Positions 36,852-48,988 of a stretch of 64,000 nt of DNA are shown here, one piece after another (within the stretch, counting starts at the first letter, position 1; every line of letters begins with the position of its first letter). The notes beneath the pieces were generated by a model, which did no database searches, was not told the DNA's origin, and was given only the letters and a program-made list of their open reading frames with translations. This DNA is from Crambe crambe (Eukaryota > Porifera > Demospongiae > Poecilosclerida > Crambeidae). The DNA lies in assembly GCA_963924555.1 (NCBI GenBank), contig OZ004590.1, positions 124,001-188,000 of the forward strand. The letters run 5' to 3'. Made by a program: the position numbers and the translations under genes.

Positions 36852-38081
36852 TTACACTTCCGGAAGCTCTTCTGGTTCTGGTGATGGGCTGGTCATTTTG
36901 GTAATTAAATATTGCATGGCACATGCCAGTCTTGGTGCTTTATGCACGTCGATAGTCGATTCATAACGCTTTTCATACACTAGTTGCTCATTGGTGAAAT
37001 CTATTGTTAATTTCAATAAGACAAGTGGTTTTACCTCTCCAAAGGACAGCCCATATGATGTGAATGTCTTTAACTCCTTCAGCCATGTGATGGGCCTTTC
37101 AATTTTTTCAAGTTCCTCTAATTTGGCAACTGCCAATGATGATGATAATAAATGCATATTTGCTTTTAACTCGTCCGATTGGCTTGTCAAATCTTTGAGT
37201 TCTACATCTGTACCAAGTCTCTGTTTACCGTCGTCTACCGGTGAAGATTCAGAACTGCTCTTTCGATCTCTCGTTACCACTAGCGTCTTCTCGAGGGGCC
37301 AGCCCAACAATACATTGTCGCCCCCCCCCCCCCCCCTGAAAAGGGAGAGACTTTCTCTTCAGCACCTTCCACGTTTTTTATTGTGAATTTAATGAACTTT
37401 AATTCAGGATTAGATGTCCTGAGATATTCTCTGACAGTGGTAACAAAGTGGTCACTGCGTTGTTCTTCCTCCCTGTAAGAGATGAATTTGAAGCCGTACA
37501 TTTAAGGTCATACCCCTCTCTGGTGTATTCTATTTTTTGTTTATCGGCTTCATTTAAGTAAAAATAGGAAGTCCCTAGGGTACCATCTCCTTTTAACTGT
37601 AATAATTCTTTGTCCGAAATTACTTTGTTAGGTACGCATGGTGGAAGAGTCCATGGATCGGACTAGTGACCTTTCTGCATCCCTTACCGCTTGCAAATTT
37701 GAAAATGTATATAGATAGTGCCTCGTCCCTTTCCTGCACAGTTGCTAAGAACTCGAAGAGCCCTTCAAAGAGCTCTGGTGGTCCCGTTACCATGTCCTTC
37801 AGATCGGGAACATCATCCACGTCCAAACTAGTATAGAATGGAACTCTCGTATAGATCTTTAATGGTACAATCCCAAAATAAAAAAGGATTGCATTGACCT
37901 CTTGATTGGCCTTATGTTTCTTCTATATAGAGAATAATGCATGCGTAATTATAATTAAGATGCGACACTATTTAAAATGCAGGTTATGATCTTCCCAACC
38001 TTTGAGTGAGTGGGTGTACATGCATAACCCTTCATTTCTAACACAGGTTTCAACAAATGCACTTACTGCCTTATTAGCCAT
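36852..38081 (-). CDS. Unknown five-exon gene with a poly-Gly homopolymer
   Basis: Exon A 38081-38067 (MANKA, donor GTAAGT), exon B 37922-37688, exon C from 37622 to a GTATGA donor near 37519, then a 42-bp intron ending CTCTTACAG, then a last exon to the stop at 36852. Phases agree for A, B, C and D. The last exon reads EEEQRSDHFVTTVREYLRTS ... VSPFSGGGGG and, in a frame one base away, DNVLLGWPLEKTLVVTRDR to PEPEELPEV. The two halves meet at a run of 16 G (37321-37336); 17 would join them. That is either homopolymer miscall or a real length variant. About 330-340 aa in total, with an acidic tail and a Ser/Asp-rich linker; no recognised domain or signal peptide. Leader cassette D lies immediately upstream on the same strand. 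Confidence 0.58.
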
Positions 38082-38200
38082 GTTTTCTCTCTCCTATGTC
38101 TCTTCGACACCAACTGGACCTTGTAAATCATACAAAGAAATTACATGGTTGCAAGATTGCAAAAGTGTTCTTGTTCTATCTAGCTAGGTTGAATACTTAC

Positions 38201-39572
38201 AGGTTAGGAGACCGGAAGACAGGAATCCACAAAGAACGAGGGAACAGTCCCACAACAGGCAGAAGACTCGGTGACTGAAATATTTTAATTCACACAATGA
38301 AATAATTAATGAGTACCTAGCTAGCAATTTGACAATTTTGCCAAGGAACAACCATTACATAAATGATAACAAGAGTAGACTAGTTTGCTGCAAAAGTGTT
38401 CTTGTACTATCTAGCTAGGTTGAATACTTACAGGTTAGGAGACTGAAGACAGGAATCCAAAGAACGAGGGAACAGTCCCACAGCAGGCGGAAGCAGGAGG
38501 AAGACTCGGTGACGGCTACCACACAATGAAATATTTTAATTCACACAATGAAATAATTAAAGAGTACCTAGCTAGCAATAAAAGTCTCAAATTTGACAAT
38601 TTTGCCAAGGAACAGCCATTACATAAATGACAACAAGAGCAGACTAGTTTGCTGCAAAAGTGTTCTTGTTCTATCTAGCTAGGTTGAATACTTACAGGTT
38701 AGGAGACTGAAGACAGGAATCCACACAAGGGAACAGTCAAACTGAGCAACAGCAGGCAGAAGCAGGAATCCACACAAGGGAACAGTCCCACGCAGGCAAA
38801 CAGAACAACGGCAGGCAGAAGCAGGAGGAAGACTCAGTGACAGCTACCACACAATGAAATATTTTAATTCACACAATGATAATTCAAGAGTACCTAGCTA
38901 GCAATAAAAGTCTCAAATTTGACAATTTTGCCAAGGAACAACCATTACATAAATGACAACAAGAGTAGACTAGTTTGCTGCAAAAGTGTTCTTGTTCTAT
39001 CTAGCTAGGTTGAATACTTACAGGACCGAAGACAGGAATCCACACAAGGGAACAGTCCCACGCAGGCAAATAGAGCAACAGCAGGCAGAAGCAGGAATCC
39101 ACACAAGGGAACAGTCCCACGCAGGCAAACAGAGTAACAGCAGGCAGAAGCAGGAGGAAGACTCAGTGACAGCTACCACACAATGAAATATTTTAATTCA
39201 CACAATGAAATAATTGCCTAGCTAGCAATAAAAGTCTCAAATTTGACAATTTTGCCAAGGAACAACCATTACATAAATGACAACAAGAGTAGACTAGTTT
39301 GCTGCAAAAGTGTTTCTTACCAGCAGAAGGTTTGCAAACAGCTCCAACTGTGAAAAATTTGATAGAGAAATGCAGGCGATTAGCAAGTAATTTAAGCCAT
39401 TATTCATAGCTCACCCAAGGAACAGACCTTACCAGTACACTTACCAGTTAAGGAAGAAGGCCGAGAGCAGAACTAACAGAGATTGACAGTAAGTAACGAG
39501 CGACAGTAACGAGCTGAAGTCCAGCATGCAGCAGGCAGACGAATAGTCTTCTCAAGCAAAAGGCCTTTTATA
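38201..39572 (-). promoter_or_regulatory. Leader cassette D upstream of the 36852-38081 gene
   Basis: Minus strand: TATAAAA at 39572-39566; exon 1 ends at 39445; 97-bp intron; 27-nt exon 39347-39321; intron to 39173; exons 39172-39022, 38843-38696 and 38515-38432, and one ending at 38201. The introns of the tandem part are about 178-180 bp and almost identical, with GTAAGTATTCAACC donors and TTCATTGTGTGGTAG acceptors. The longest exons are open in two frames and rich in Leu, Cys and Pro, without an ATG. The gene's ATG follows 120 bp further on. The TATA box is cut off from its usual upstream TGACGTGACGTAG motifs by the Helitron-like insertion. Confidence 0.62.
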
Positions 39573-39603
39573 GGCTCTAATCACATAGATACGCGTCATA
39601 ATC

Positions 39604-39638
39604 AGAGAGCGCGGTAGCGCTCTCTATGTAGGGATGAC
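39604..39638. repeat. Terminal hairpin and TGTAGGGATGAC motif of the Helitron-like element
   Basis: Nine-bp stem AGAGAGCGC / GCGCTCTCT with a GGTA loop. The relative at 32955 has T-A where this one has C-G in the stem, a compensated change, so the structure itself is conserved. The TGTAGGGATGAC motif is repeated inverted near the right end, at a different distance from the tip. Confidence 0.8.
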
Positions 39639-39640
39639 CT

Positions 39641-39796
39641 ATGACCCTCCATAGGACTAATACAAAATGAAGTTGGATTTTCTCAGAAAACAGTACGTTG
39701 TAGCTGCTATGACTGCTTATCCTGTCTTTTATGCACATTCTTATCATGCAGGAGAATTTTGGAAGCTGAAAGACTCAACACGGAAGAACAATAAAA
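39641..39796. repeat. Left subterminal repeat, inverted copy at 48304-48450
   Basis: ATGACCCTCCATAGGACTAA onward, through GAAGTTGGATTTTCTCAG and GTAGCTGCTATGACTGCTTA, reappears as reverse complement at 48304-48450. The two copies bracket the helicase gene. Confidence 0.85.
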
Positions 39797-40177
39797 ACAC
39801 ACTTTTTCATGATTTCTTATTTTCTTGTTCTTAATCATAATGGCACGATCTGGAGAAAAATTGGGCCGCGCTTGGGCCATGTTTTATATATGAATCTGTT
39901 CCATTTTACTCGGACCAGGTCCACGTTCCATCGGTTTAGCCTCTAGTTCACTCAGAAAAAAGCCGCTTTCTTAGTACAGTCTACTATAGGAGAAGCCATT
40001 AGCAAAACGCGCATGCGTACGTATTACAGTTGCCATGACTCTTTTATACCGCACTGCCTGAATTTCTCCGCTGCAATTTCCTTCCGAGAAAGTCAGATAA
40101 GTCATTCATTAGCTATTTATAACTTGCAAAGAGCTAGCTGGTATAAGTTATTCAGCTATTATCATAGCTACGTTGTA

Positions 40178-40680
40178 AGACCAGCTATTTCAGCTAACTA
40201 TCTATATCTAGATACCTGTTAGCTAAATACATAGCGAGCAATTACTTACTAGCAAGCTAGTGTTTACAGCTCTAATTGTTTGCTAATCCTACCACCTATA
40301 CTCAGCTATTTCAGCTAACTATCTATATCTAGATAGCTACCTGTTAGCTAAATACATAGCGAGCAATTACTCCACTTACTAGCAAGCTAGTGTTTACTAG
40401 CTCTAATTGTTTGCTAATCCTACCACCTATACTCAGCTATTTCAGCTAACTATCTATATCTAGATAGCTACCTGTTAGCTAAATACATAGCGAGCAATTA
40501 CTCCACTTACTAGCAAGCTAGTGTTTACTAGCTCTAATTGTTTGCTAATCCTACCACCTATACTCAGCTATTTCAGCTAACTATCTATATCTAGATAAAT
40601 ACATAGCGAGCAATTACTCCACTTACTAGCAAGCTAGTGTTTACTAGCTCTAATTGTTTGCTAATCCTACCACCTACACT
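40178..40680. repeat. Four tandem copies of a 115-130 bp unit upstream of the helicase gene
   Basis: Units start CAGCTATTTCAGCTAACTAT at about 40183, 40303, 40435 and 40565, and include TAGCGAGCAATTACT and GTTTGCTAATCCTACCACCT. The array ends 150 bp before the first ATG, so it may act as promoter or enhancer repeats. Confidence 0.88.
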
Positions 40681-40829
40681 CCTACACCATTATATTTCAC
40701 TATCTAACTAGTATTTACTAGTTCAAATTGTAATAGCTTCACTAGCTATATATACAGCATATTTAGAAGCAAGCTTATTGCTTTAGCAAATAAACTAACA
40801 AAACAACACAGCCACATTATCAATCTGCT

Positions 40830-43800
40830 ATGGCTTCTGCCAAAAAAATGAGGGCACAGAGAAAAAAGAGGTATGAGATGAATAAAGATGTTGAAAAGTC
40901 CAAAATGAAACAGTACAATAATAAACACAGGGATGCTCTGAAAGCAAAATCTAAACAATATTATAAAAACAACAAAGATGCCATCAACAAAAAATGAAAG
41001 AATACAATAAAAGGCACGATTTTTCTATTAAATCGAAAATGAATGCCTATTATCAAAAAAATAAAGAACATCTCTGCTCTCTCAGGAGAAAAAATTACCG
41101 AAAAAACAGTGACGAAATTAAAGCAGCTAGTCGTGCCTACTATAAATCTAATGCTGAAGCAAGGAAAGCTGCTTATTCTAGGAAGGCAAAAGCTGTTATA
41201 AAAAGAGCTAGACAGTACTATGCCAAGAACAGAGCCTATATTTGTGCTAATCAAAGACGAAAGTATGAATTAGCAGAACCAAAGCCACTGGCTAAAATGT
41301 TTTATGTACACAAAATAAAGAAAAATCTGATGTGCAATACTAGATTGTTGTCTAAACTAATAGACACTTTTGAAAACGAGCATACCAGTGCATCCAATAA
41401 GATACCAAAAGGCAATCGCAAGACTGCAATTTCTAATCTGGCAGCACAGAGAGTCGTATGCAAAGCTATACAGGTACGCAAGCAATATGTCGGTGCCTTG
41501 CTCAAAGCTGTCAGATATATAAATGCACTTAAAATCAAAGAAATGGCAGACTTTGGTGAGGGTTTGCACTCGGCTCATAGTGAGCCATACTTCTATGATT
41601 CTGCATACCTCTTTGTAAAAAGGCCTGATATTTTGACTATAGACCAAAGTGGGATATGTAGGCAAGAAGAGAATGTTTCTGAGAGTACTGTTAGTAATAT
41701 CCCACATACATGGAAATGTAGTACAAAGTGCAAACCTCTCACCGAGTCAGAAGTGAGTAGTATACTTGATTTTAAGTCACAGTTCGAGAACTGTATTCAT
41801 GAACTGTCACAGGTTTTGGACAATATTGATGGTGGTTGTCCAAACTACCATTACAGTAAGGATTTAAGTAGTCAATCTAGAGAACTCAAAGGGCACAGCT
41901 TGCTCTGTTACATGGGTACAGAATGCAAAAGCAGACTTAGGATTCTGAGATCAGCTGCCACTCATTATCCTATTTTGCGTTCTTTATTACGTGCTGTGTA
42001 TGTTACTATTAATAGCCTGCACAGCGTATCTAAGCTTGATGAAGTACTCAAGTCTGGTGACTTTCTAATGAACAATTTAGATGGTGATTCTGAATCTCTT
42101 TTGAGTAATGATGTGGAAAAAACTCATGAGCTTACTGAAATAGCACACTCAGTCCTGAGAAGGAGAGATCTAGAATTGCATCTTCAGGTCACTCATGCTG
42201 GGCTAATAGCTGAGTATCAAAAGGCAGTTGAGGACTATCCTCAGAATCCATGCTGTAGCTGTCAGCAGTTACATCAACGCAGAAACGTAACCAAAGTTAA
42301 TTTCTCAAATAAATTGGGAAACACTGTGTGGCCTGCGCTGAAACAGTTCATGCTAAGAGACAACAAACAAGCTGCAGATGAGACACATTTCATGTGCAAC
42401 TACTGTAAATCTAGTATGAAACATGATAAAATGCCACCACGCTGTGTGCTCAATGGTTTAGAGGTGATTCCCATTCCAGAAGAGCTGAAAAATTTGGATT
42501 GCTTGAGTAAGCAGTTCATTCAACGTGCCAAAAGTTATCAAACTGTTGTTAGGTTAGGCACTTACACAAATAAAGTACCCACATACAACTCATTACAGGC
42601 ATGCAAGGGTACAATGTTCTTCCTTCCTTTGCCTCTGGGAAAGACCCTAGAGACTTTAGATCAGGTTAACCATCCAGTTACATCTCTAGCCAGTCCTGAA
42701 CTCTATATCATAGTCAATGGTAAGCCTACCACTAACAAAATGGTGTGGCACAGCCTTGTGAATGTCGAAGATATCAAGGGAGCTGTAGAGAAGCTCAGAC
42801 AAATCAACTGGCTTTACAAAGACGTAGATGACAGTTCTCTAGACACAACACTCAAGGAAGTCGTAGAAGTAGTAAGTAACGCTTCTAGCACTATGCTTGA
42901 GAAAGCTTCAGATAATGACATATCTGGATTGCAATGTTACACGATAAGAAATTTAAACAACAAGCTGAATACTGATTCTGACATAGAACAGTATAAGCTT
43001 TTGCACATTGAGGAGGAACCTTTAGACAATCGTCAAAAGTTCCTTGATGTTATGTGTTTTCCAACACTTTTCCTAGATGGAAAGTTTGGAAAGTATCACC
43101 CTCGCAGTGTGAAAATTTCCCACAGCGAATATATAAAGTCCCGCCTCTTTAATAAAGACCCTCGATTCAGAAAGGAGCCTCGCTACATATTTTACTTGCT
43201 TTGGCAGAAAGAAATGAGGGAAATTTCAGCGGGTGTTTACAACCTACTGAAATCTTCAAAATCACACTCAATGACCTTTGGCAACTTATTGGACAAGGTG
43301 GGAGCAAATGACGAACACCTGGAATCCAATTTATCCACTATGCTTCAGTCAGTCCGTGGCACAAAGCAGTATTGGTATGTGCGGCAGAGTGATCTGAGGT
43401 GTATGGTACGCGAATACGGTTCACCAACTCTCTTCCTCACATTCAGCTGTGCCGAGTATGAATCTTATGACATTGTAAGCTATCTCAGGTCTTTGAATGA
43501 TGTGTCTGATAGTTACAATATAGGAAAGCTATGCACAGAGGACCCTGTTTCTGTCTCTAGGCAGTTTTCGCACAAATTTCATGCTTTCTTCCAAAAAGTG
43601 TTGATCAAAGGTGAGGTTTTGGGCTGTGTAGACCATTACTTTTGGAAAAAAGAGTACCAAGCACGTGGTGCTCCCCATTTCCACGTACTTTTGTGGATAC
43701 GTGATGCACCTGTGATTGGTAAGGACGATCCAGACAAAATCCTGGCCTGGATTCAGGAAAGAATTACTTGCCACATCCCAGAAAAGGAAAGTAATCCTGA

Positions 43801-46800
43801 ACTGAATTCACTGGTCACGAGATACCAAATGCACAAGTGCAGTGCTTATTGCAGACGACGAGTCAAGCGTGGTTCTATCTATACAACCACTTGCAAATTC
43901 AATTTTCCTCGTGAGCCCTGTGAAAATGCAGTGCTACATTGTGTGGAAGAAAAGCTCAAAAAGCGCCAAAAAATTTATCAGCTCCCACGGACAGAGTCCG
44001 AGACAAGGGTGAATGATTATAATCCCCTTCTTTTGTTGCTGTGGAAGGCTAACATTGACATACAGTTTGTGGCCGAGTCCTCCTTGGCTCTCAGCTATTA
44101 TGTCACTGCCTATGTTACCAAAGCTGAAAGAAGCACCTTGCAGGAAGTATGGAATGAGGTAAGTGATAACAAGAGTGTCTACAGTCGTTTGTGGAGCTTT
44201 GGTGTGAGAGCCCTCCGCTCTCGAGAATGTGGCTTATATGAAGCCAGCGATTTATTAATAGGTCATCACCTATGTGAAAAATCGACCACTGTGAAGTGGA
44301 TCTGTGTCAAGATGCCTCACAAGAGAAGTCGCAGGTTGAAAAACCATAGTGTGTTGCAGGAAATTGCAGACAACAATCCAGAGAGTGAGGACATCTTTGA
44401 GGATGACCTCTTCAATACCCACTATCCCAAAAGACCAGCTGATCTGGAGGACGTCTGCCTGCATGACTTTGTAGCCAATTATGATTGGTACAGCAAGGAT
44501 CGTAATGGCGATAGGATTTACAGGAGGCTGACAAAACCTAGACTTGTGAATCACAAGCTCTATGATTCAAACAAAGAAGAGGAGAGAGAAGACTTCTATT
44601 ATTCCCTCGTACTTCTTTTCGTTCCCTTTAGAAATGAGGCTTCCTTGCTTCAGGAGAATGAAAAACCAGAGGAAGCATTCAACCGCCTCTTACCTTCCAA
44701 TGAGAGCTGCTCAGAGTATCACTCTAGATTGCAGAAGATATTGAAAGCACGGGAGGCTCTGAAGAAAATCAATGATGCAAGAGAGGCAAATAATGATAAT
44801 GAGGGAACCAACAAGGAAGATCATGACGAACCAGAGTTGCTAGGTCAGGCAAAGTCAGCAATGCTGGATGCATTGCACATGAACGCCAAAAAGCCTGATA
44901 AACTCACCTTACAAGAAAGAGTCATGATGTTGAATTCTGATCAGAGGAGGATCTTTGAACGTGTAAAGGACCACCTCCTTCATCAAGTACAGCATGAAGC
45001 TGACGAATGTAATTGTGAATTTGAACCACTTTGCATGTTCATAAGTGGTGTCGGAGGAACTGGCAAATCATTTCTCATTGAAGCTCTGAAACAGCTCATA
45101 GATGGCATTTGGACGTCTGATGATTTGACGTGTGCAGTTGCTGCACCTACTGGTTTGGCTGCCTTCAATGTTGGTGGAGTAACCATCCATAGGCTCTTTC
45201 AATTGCCTATAGAACATGAAGGCAAAGAGGCTGGTTACTGGTCTCTTTCAAAAGCCTCGCAGAAAATAATGAAGACCGTGCTTCGTGGTCTCAAAATGAT
45301 TATTGTAGATGAAGTGTCCATGGTTTCCAGTCTCAACCTTGCATACATGCACCTGAGACTTGAGGAACTATTTGGTGGACACAGTTGGTTCGGTGGGAAA
45401 AATGTTATATTTGTAGGTGATTTGCTTCAGTTGCAGCCTGTTAACGGTAGTCCTGTGTTTGAAATGATATCCAAAAAATCACTATGTCACAAACTTGGCT
45501 GTACAACATCAGTGAACATATGGAAAAGTTCCATCAAATACGATGAGCTCACCATCAATGAGAGACAAAAGAAAGACAGGGAGTTCTCACAAATGCTGGA
45601 CAGTGTGAGGCGAGGTTCTCCAACTGAGGAAACACTATGCACACTCCGAGAACGTGTTACTGACCGTTCTGTACCTGAACTCTTTCGTGATCTTAAGAAC
45701 TCAGACATGAATCCTGTCTGTCTTTTCCCCACCAGAGAGCAGTGCGACCGAGTCAACAATGAAATGCTTGGAAGCCTGGACTCAGAAATATACAAAATAT
45801 CGTGCACTGACGAAGTTGATGAAACAAAGAGCAAAAGCAAGTGGAACAAGAAAGCAGCTGAGAAGCTAGAGAAACTAAACAAAGACTGCAATAACACTGC
45901 AGGATTAGAAGCAGTGCTAAAACTAGCTGTTGGTGCACGTGTTATGCTGAGACGTAACATTGATATAGAAGCAGGTTTGGTCAATGGAGCCATTGGCACA
46001 GTTATAGCAATCTCAGCAAGATGTATCTCTGTTCAATTTGACCACATCAATGATCCATGTGATATTGAAAAGGTAAAGACAAAGTTCATGGTGATGAAAA
46101 ATTACTTTGTCTACCGTGAGCAATTTCCCCTTATCCTTGCCTATGCAGTTACAATTCACAAATGCCAAGGTTTATCCTTGGATTGTGCTATCATAGACTT
46201 ATCAAGCAAGGTATTTGCTGATGGCATGGCTTACGTAGCACTCTCAAGGGTGAAATCGCTTCTTGGGTTGCACCTAATTTCTCTGGACAAAGACTCAATC
46301 AGGGTCAATAGGAAAAGCATCATGGAAATCAATAGACTGAGGGAAATGTATAGAAAAGACCTTCCTCTGTATGATGTGCCAACACCAAGAACTCGCTCCA
46401 AGCGCAAGCTTACTGGTACTTCTGAACAAATTGAGCCCAATGCTAAGAAGAGAAGGGTTGACAACCCTATCAAAGCCAATCCTATCAACTCTCAGCTGGA
46501 ACAAAGGGTATGGCCTTTCAAATTTCATTCAGTCGATGAGCAATGGCAGCGCAATGCTTGTGCCTCCCTTGGTCTCCAGTTTGAGAGAAGCAATGGAGCG
46601 AGTCCAGGTAGTGGCAGTTTGCCTCTCACTTGTCCAGACAAGAATAAAATTAAGACAATAGTTGGAGACGGAAATTGCATGTTTTGATCTCTGTCTTATA
46701 TTATCACGGGTTCACAAGCCCAACATGAGAGGCTACGTACAAAAATTATTCAGCACATGCATGATATCGCTCCCCTTATTATAGGACATATCAGGGGCCG

Positions 46801-47710
46801 TTCTCAAGATAGATACACCACTGTTGGGGAATACATACAGGGCAGTGGAATGGACAAAACTGGTGTGTGGGGCACTGATATTGAATTACTAACCCTTGCC
46901 CACTTACTAAAAACATGCATATTCTCTTATGACACACAAAGAGACACCTGGGATAGGTTCAAACCTAGCAGCGTAGACAAGACAGTGAAAACAGACTTAG
47001 CATCAAATTCCCTGTATCTAAGACACCCACAAGCTCATTATGAGGTTGTTCTTGCTGTTGAACCTTTGATAAATTCAAACCCACCTCAACCCAATGAACC
47101 AGATGAAAAGAAAGCAGACCATAGCAGTAGTAACAGCATTCCCACAAGCAATCACATAGATGGAAACATAATATTACAGGAAGAATGGCCAGAGTGTAGA
47201 TTCCATTCAGTGGACGAAGAGTGGCAAAAAGTTGCATGTGGTGTACTAAATATTCCATATCATTGCAAAAATGGATTAAGTCAGGGTGGTGCCAATGTAA
47301 TTCTGACACGTCCAGATAAGATGCAAAAAATTATAGCAGATGGCAATTGTCTGTTTCGGTGTCTTTCCCACATAGTAACGGGAACTCAAAGACATCATGT
47401 AGCTGTACGTTTGGCCATAATAGAACACTTGCAAAGAATTCCTGGGTTCTTGGGCACCTATGGCTATAAAAGTGTTAATGACTACTTGAATAGAACCAAT
47501 ATGGACAAAATAAACACTTGGGGTACTGATATTGAAATGTTTGCTTTTGCACATTTGCTAAATACTCCAATATATTCATTTGTTAAAAATTTAAATGATT
47601 GGCATAAATATCCCCCCTCCCGGATAAATCTAACCATGTATGATGATGTCACATGTGATGATGTCACACAAAAGGCAATGTACATAAGATTTCATTCTGA
47701 ACACTTTTAA
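40830..47710 (+). CDS. Helitron-like Rep/helicase with tandem OTU domains, two breaks
   Basis: The uninterrupted frame is 40994-46687 (1897 aa). An upstream frame from ATG 40830 (MASAKKMRAQRKKRY) joins it if one A is added in the A run near 40988. Order: basic N-terminus with repeated YYxKN motifs; DUF6570-like region (CNYCKSS ... PPRCVLNGLEVIPIPEEL); Helitron_like_N (YGSPTLFLTFSCAEYESYD); Rep HUH pair at H895 and H897 (RGAPHFHVLLWI) with Tyr pair Y1036/Y1040 (YVTAYVTK); Pif1-type helicase with Walker A around K1358 (GVGGTGKS), Walker B IIVDEVSM, GDLLQLQPV, VTIHKCQGLSLD and AYVALSRVKS. Two OTU protease repeats follow (DGNC ... H each). TGA at 46685-46687 interrupts the first OTU right after DGNCMF, where the second has DGNCLFRCLS: a CGA-to-TGA change fits. 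The frame then stays open to 47710. Confidence 0.93.
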
Positions 47711-48303
47711 GTCGTATGCTCAGTCTTATAATTACTTGAATACCTTCACTATGATGATTGTGTCAGTGCTACTTATTGCACATCACAAAGTATACTTGGC
47801 AATTATGCCAGTTGTTATACAGCATCATCATGTATAGCCTGCTGTGTATAAGCACCAGGAGCAACACCACAATGGCACTTCCCAGCTTATTTATATGATT
47901 GAAGGAAGAAGTACTGTAGAGAAGGATAATGATTACAACAGTGCAGGGAGGTGCCACTTGAAACGTTGGGACACAGCTGGAAGTAAAAAGGTGGTGTTGC
48001 ATAAAGAATGGCATCATTATAGTGTACTGGCGCACATTAACACATAGGCCAGATGTCATTCACTTCCAGTTTAACTGTATATGTATGGATATGGATATAT
48101 GTAAAAGTCCCAACGAGCACTGATCCTTTCTCTGTATAGGCAACAGTACTTAACACAGACTCACAGGCTAAAAAACTTGGTGCCACTGTATGGTAACATA
48201 CAGTACAAGTTAAAATCAAACCATTCGTGCAAAATTTATTTCGCATTTAACGTTTGTGCTCATGCACATCAAGTAACTCGGGTTTACAGCTATAGCTAAT
48301 GCA
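47711..48303. other. 3' noncoding part of the Helitron-like element
   Basis: No supported gene. Short frames only. Ends at the inverted left-subterminal repeat (48304-48450). Confidence 0.5.
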
Positions 48304-48450
48304 TTTTTACTGTTCTTCAGTGTTTAATCTTTCAGGCTCCAAAATTATATTTTATAAGAATACGGGGTAAGCAGTCATAGCAGCTACATCTTACTGTTTC
48401 CTGAGAAAATCCAACTTCATTTTATAGCTATTAGTCCTATGGAGGGTCAT
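48304..48450. repeat. Inverted copy of the left subterminal repeat (39641-39796)
   Basis: Reverse complement of the left copy with roughly one difference every ten bases and small gaps. Its outer edge (ATGACCCTCC side) points right. Confidence 0.85.
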
Positions 48451-48664
48451 GCATGTCAAGGTTTGCAGCTGGCTATTCATGCAAAAATGCAAGGCATTAT
48501 TATGTCAGATTCAGTTATTCTATCAAAAATGAAATTTAATTGTGCGAACATTTTGATTTTAACTTGTACATATGAATTAAAGCAGAGGGCAGAGAACTTG
48601 ACTGCTCTGACAGTGATTAGAAGAGTACTGAGACAATTTTATAAACCTGAATGTGTTCTATGTA

Positions 48665-48799
48665 CTTGGTTGCACCATGCTGAAGAGCTCCAAATAGAGC
48701 GAAACAGTCGAATTGCCACTTTCCTCTTTAACAGAGGGGCAATCAATCACACCATGCTTATAATGCATGCTGTGTGGTCGATTGTCCATGGTTACCAAG
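48665..48799. mobile_element. Possible small MITE, CTTGG termini, TA-flanked
   Basis: CTTGGTTGCACCATG at the left pairs with CATGGTTACCAAG at the right, plus inner matching bits (GCATGCTGTGTGG side). TA lies on each side (48663-48664, 48800-48801). Only about 15 bp pair well, so this is tentative. Confidence 0.35.
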
Positions 48800-48988
48800 T
48801 ACAAAATTTATATTTCATACCCCACATGAGCTGCATGTGGGGAAGGAGCAATTTGTCATAATAATAGCTATGTCTCCTCAAAGTTTCATGATCTTATATA
48901 TGTAGCTAGTCCACCCTTTGACATGTAGCTACCAAGGACTTAAGCAGGGGAGCTAATGCTAAAAATTTAATTTAAAAAAAGAGAGAAA

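Noticed and set aside
38201-39572. Leader repeats considered as LTRs of a retroelement
   Set aside because: No gag, protease or reverse transcriptase anywhere nearby, no primer-binding site, and the repeats contain splice signals in a promoter-like order.
40178-40680. Regular repeats considered as a CRISPR-like array
   Set aside because: Units of 115-130 bp are tandem without unique spacers, in a eukaryotic transposon.
48439-48861. 140-residue frame in the 3' part of the Helitron-like element
   Set aside because: Overlaps the inverted subterminal repeat and a possible MITE; no domain and no match to the short relative.
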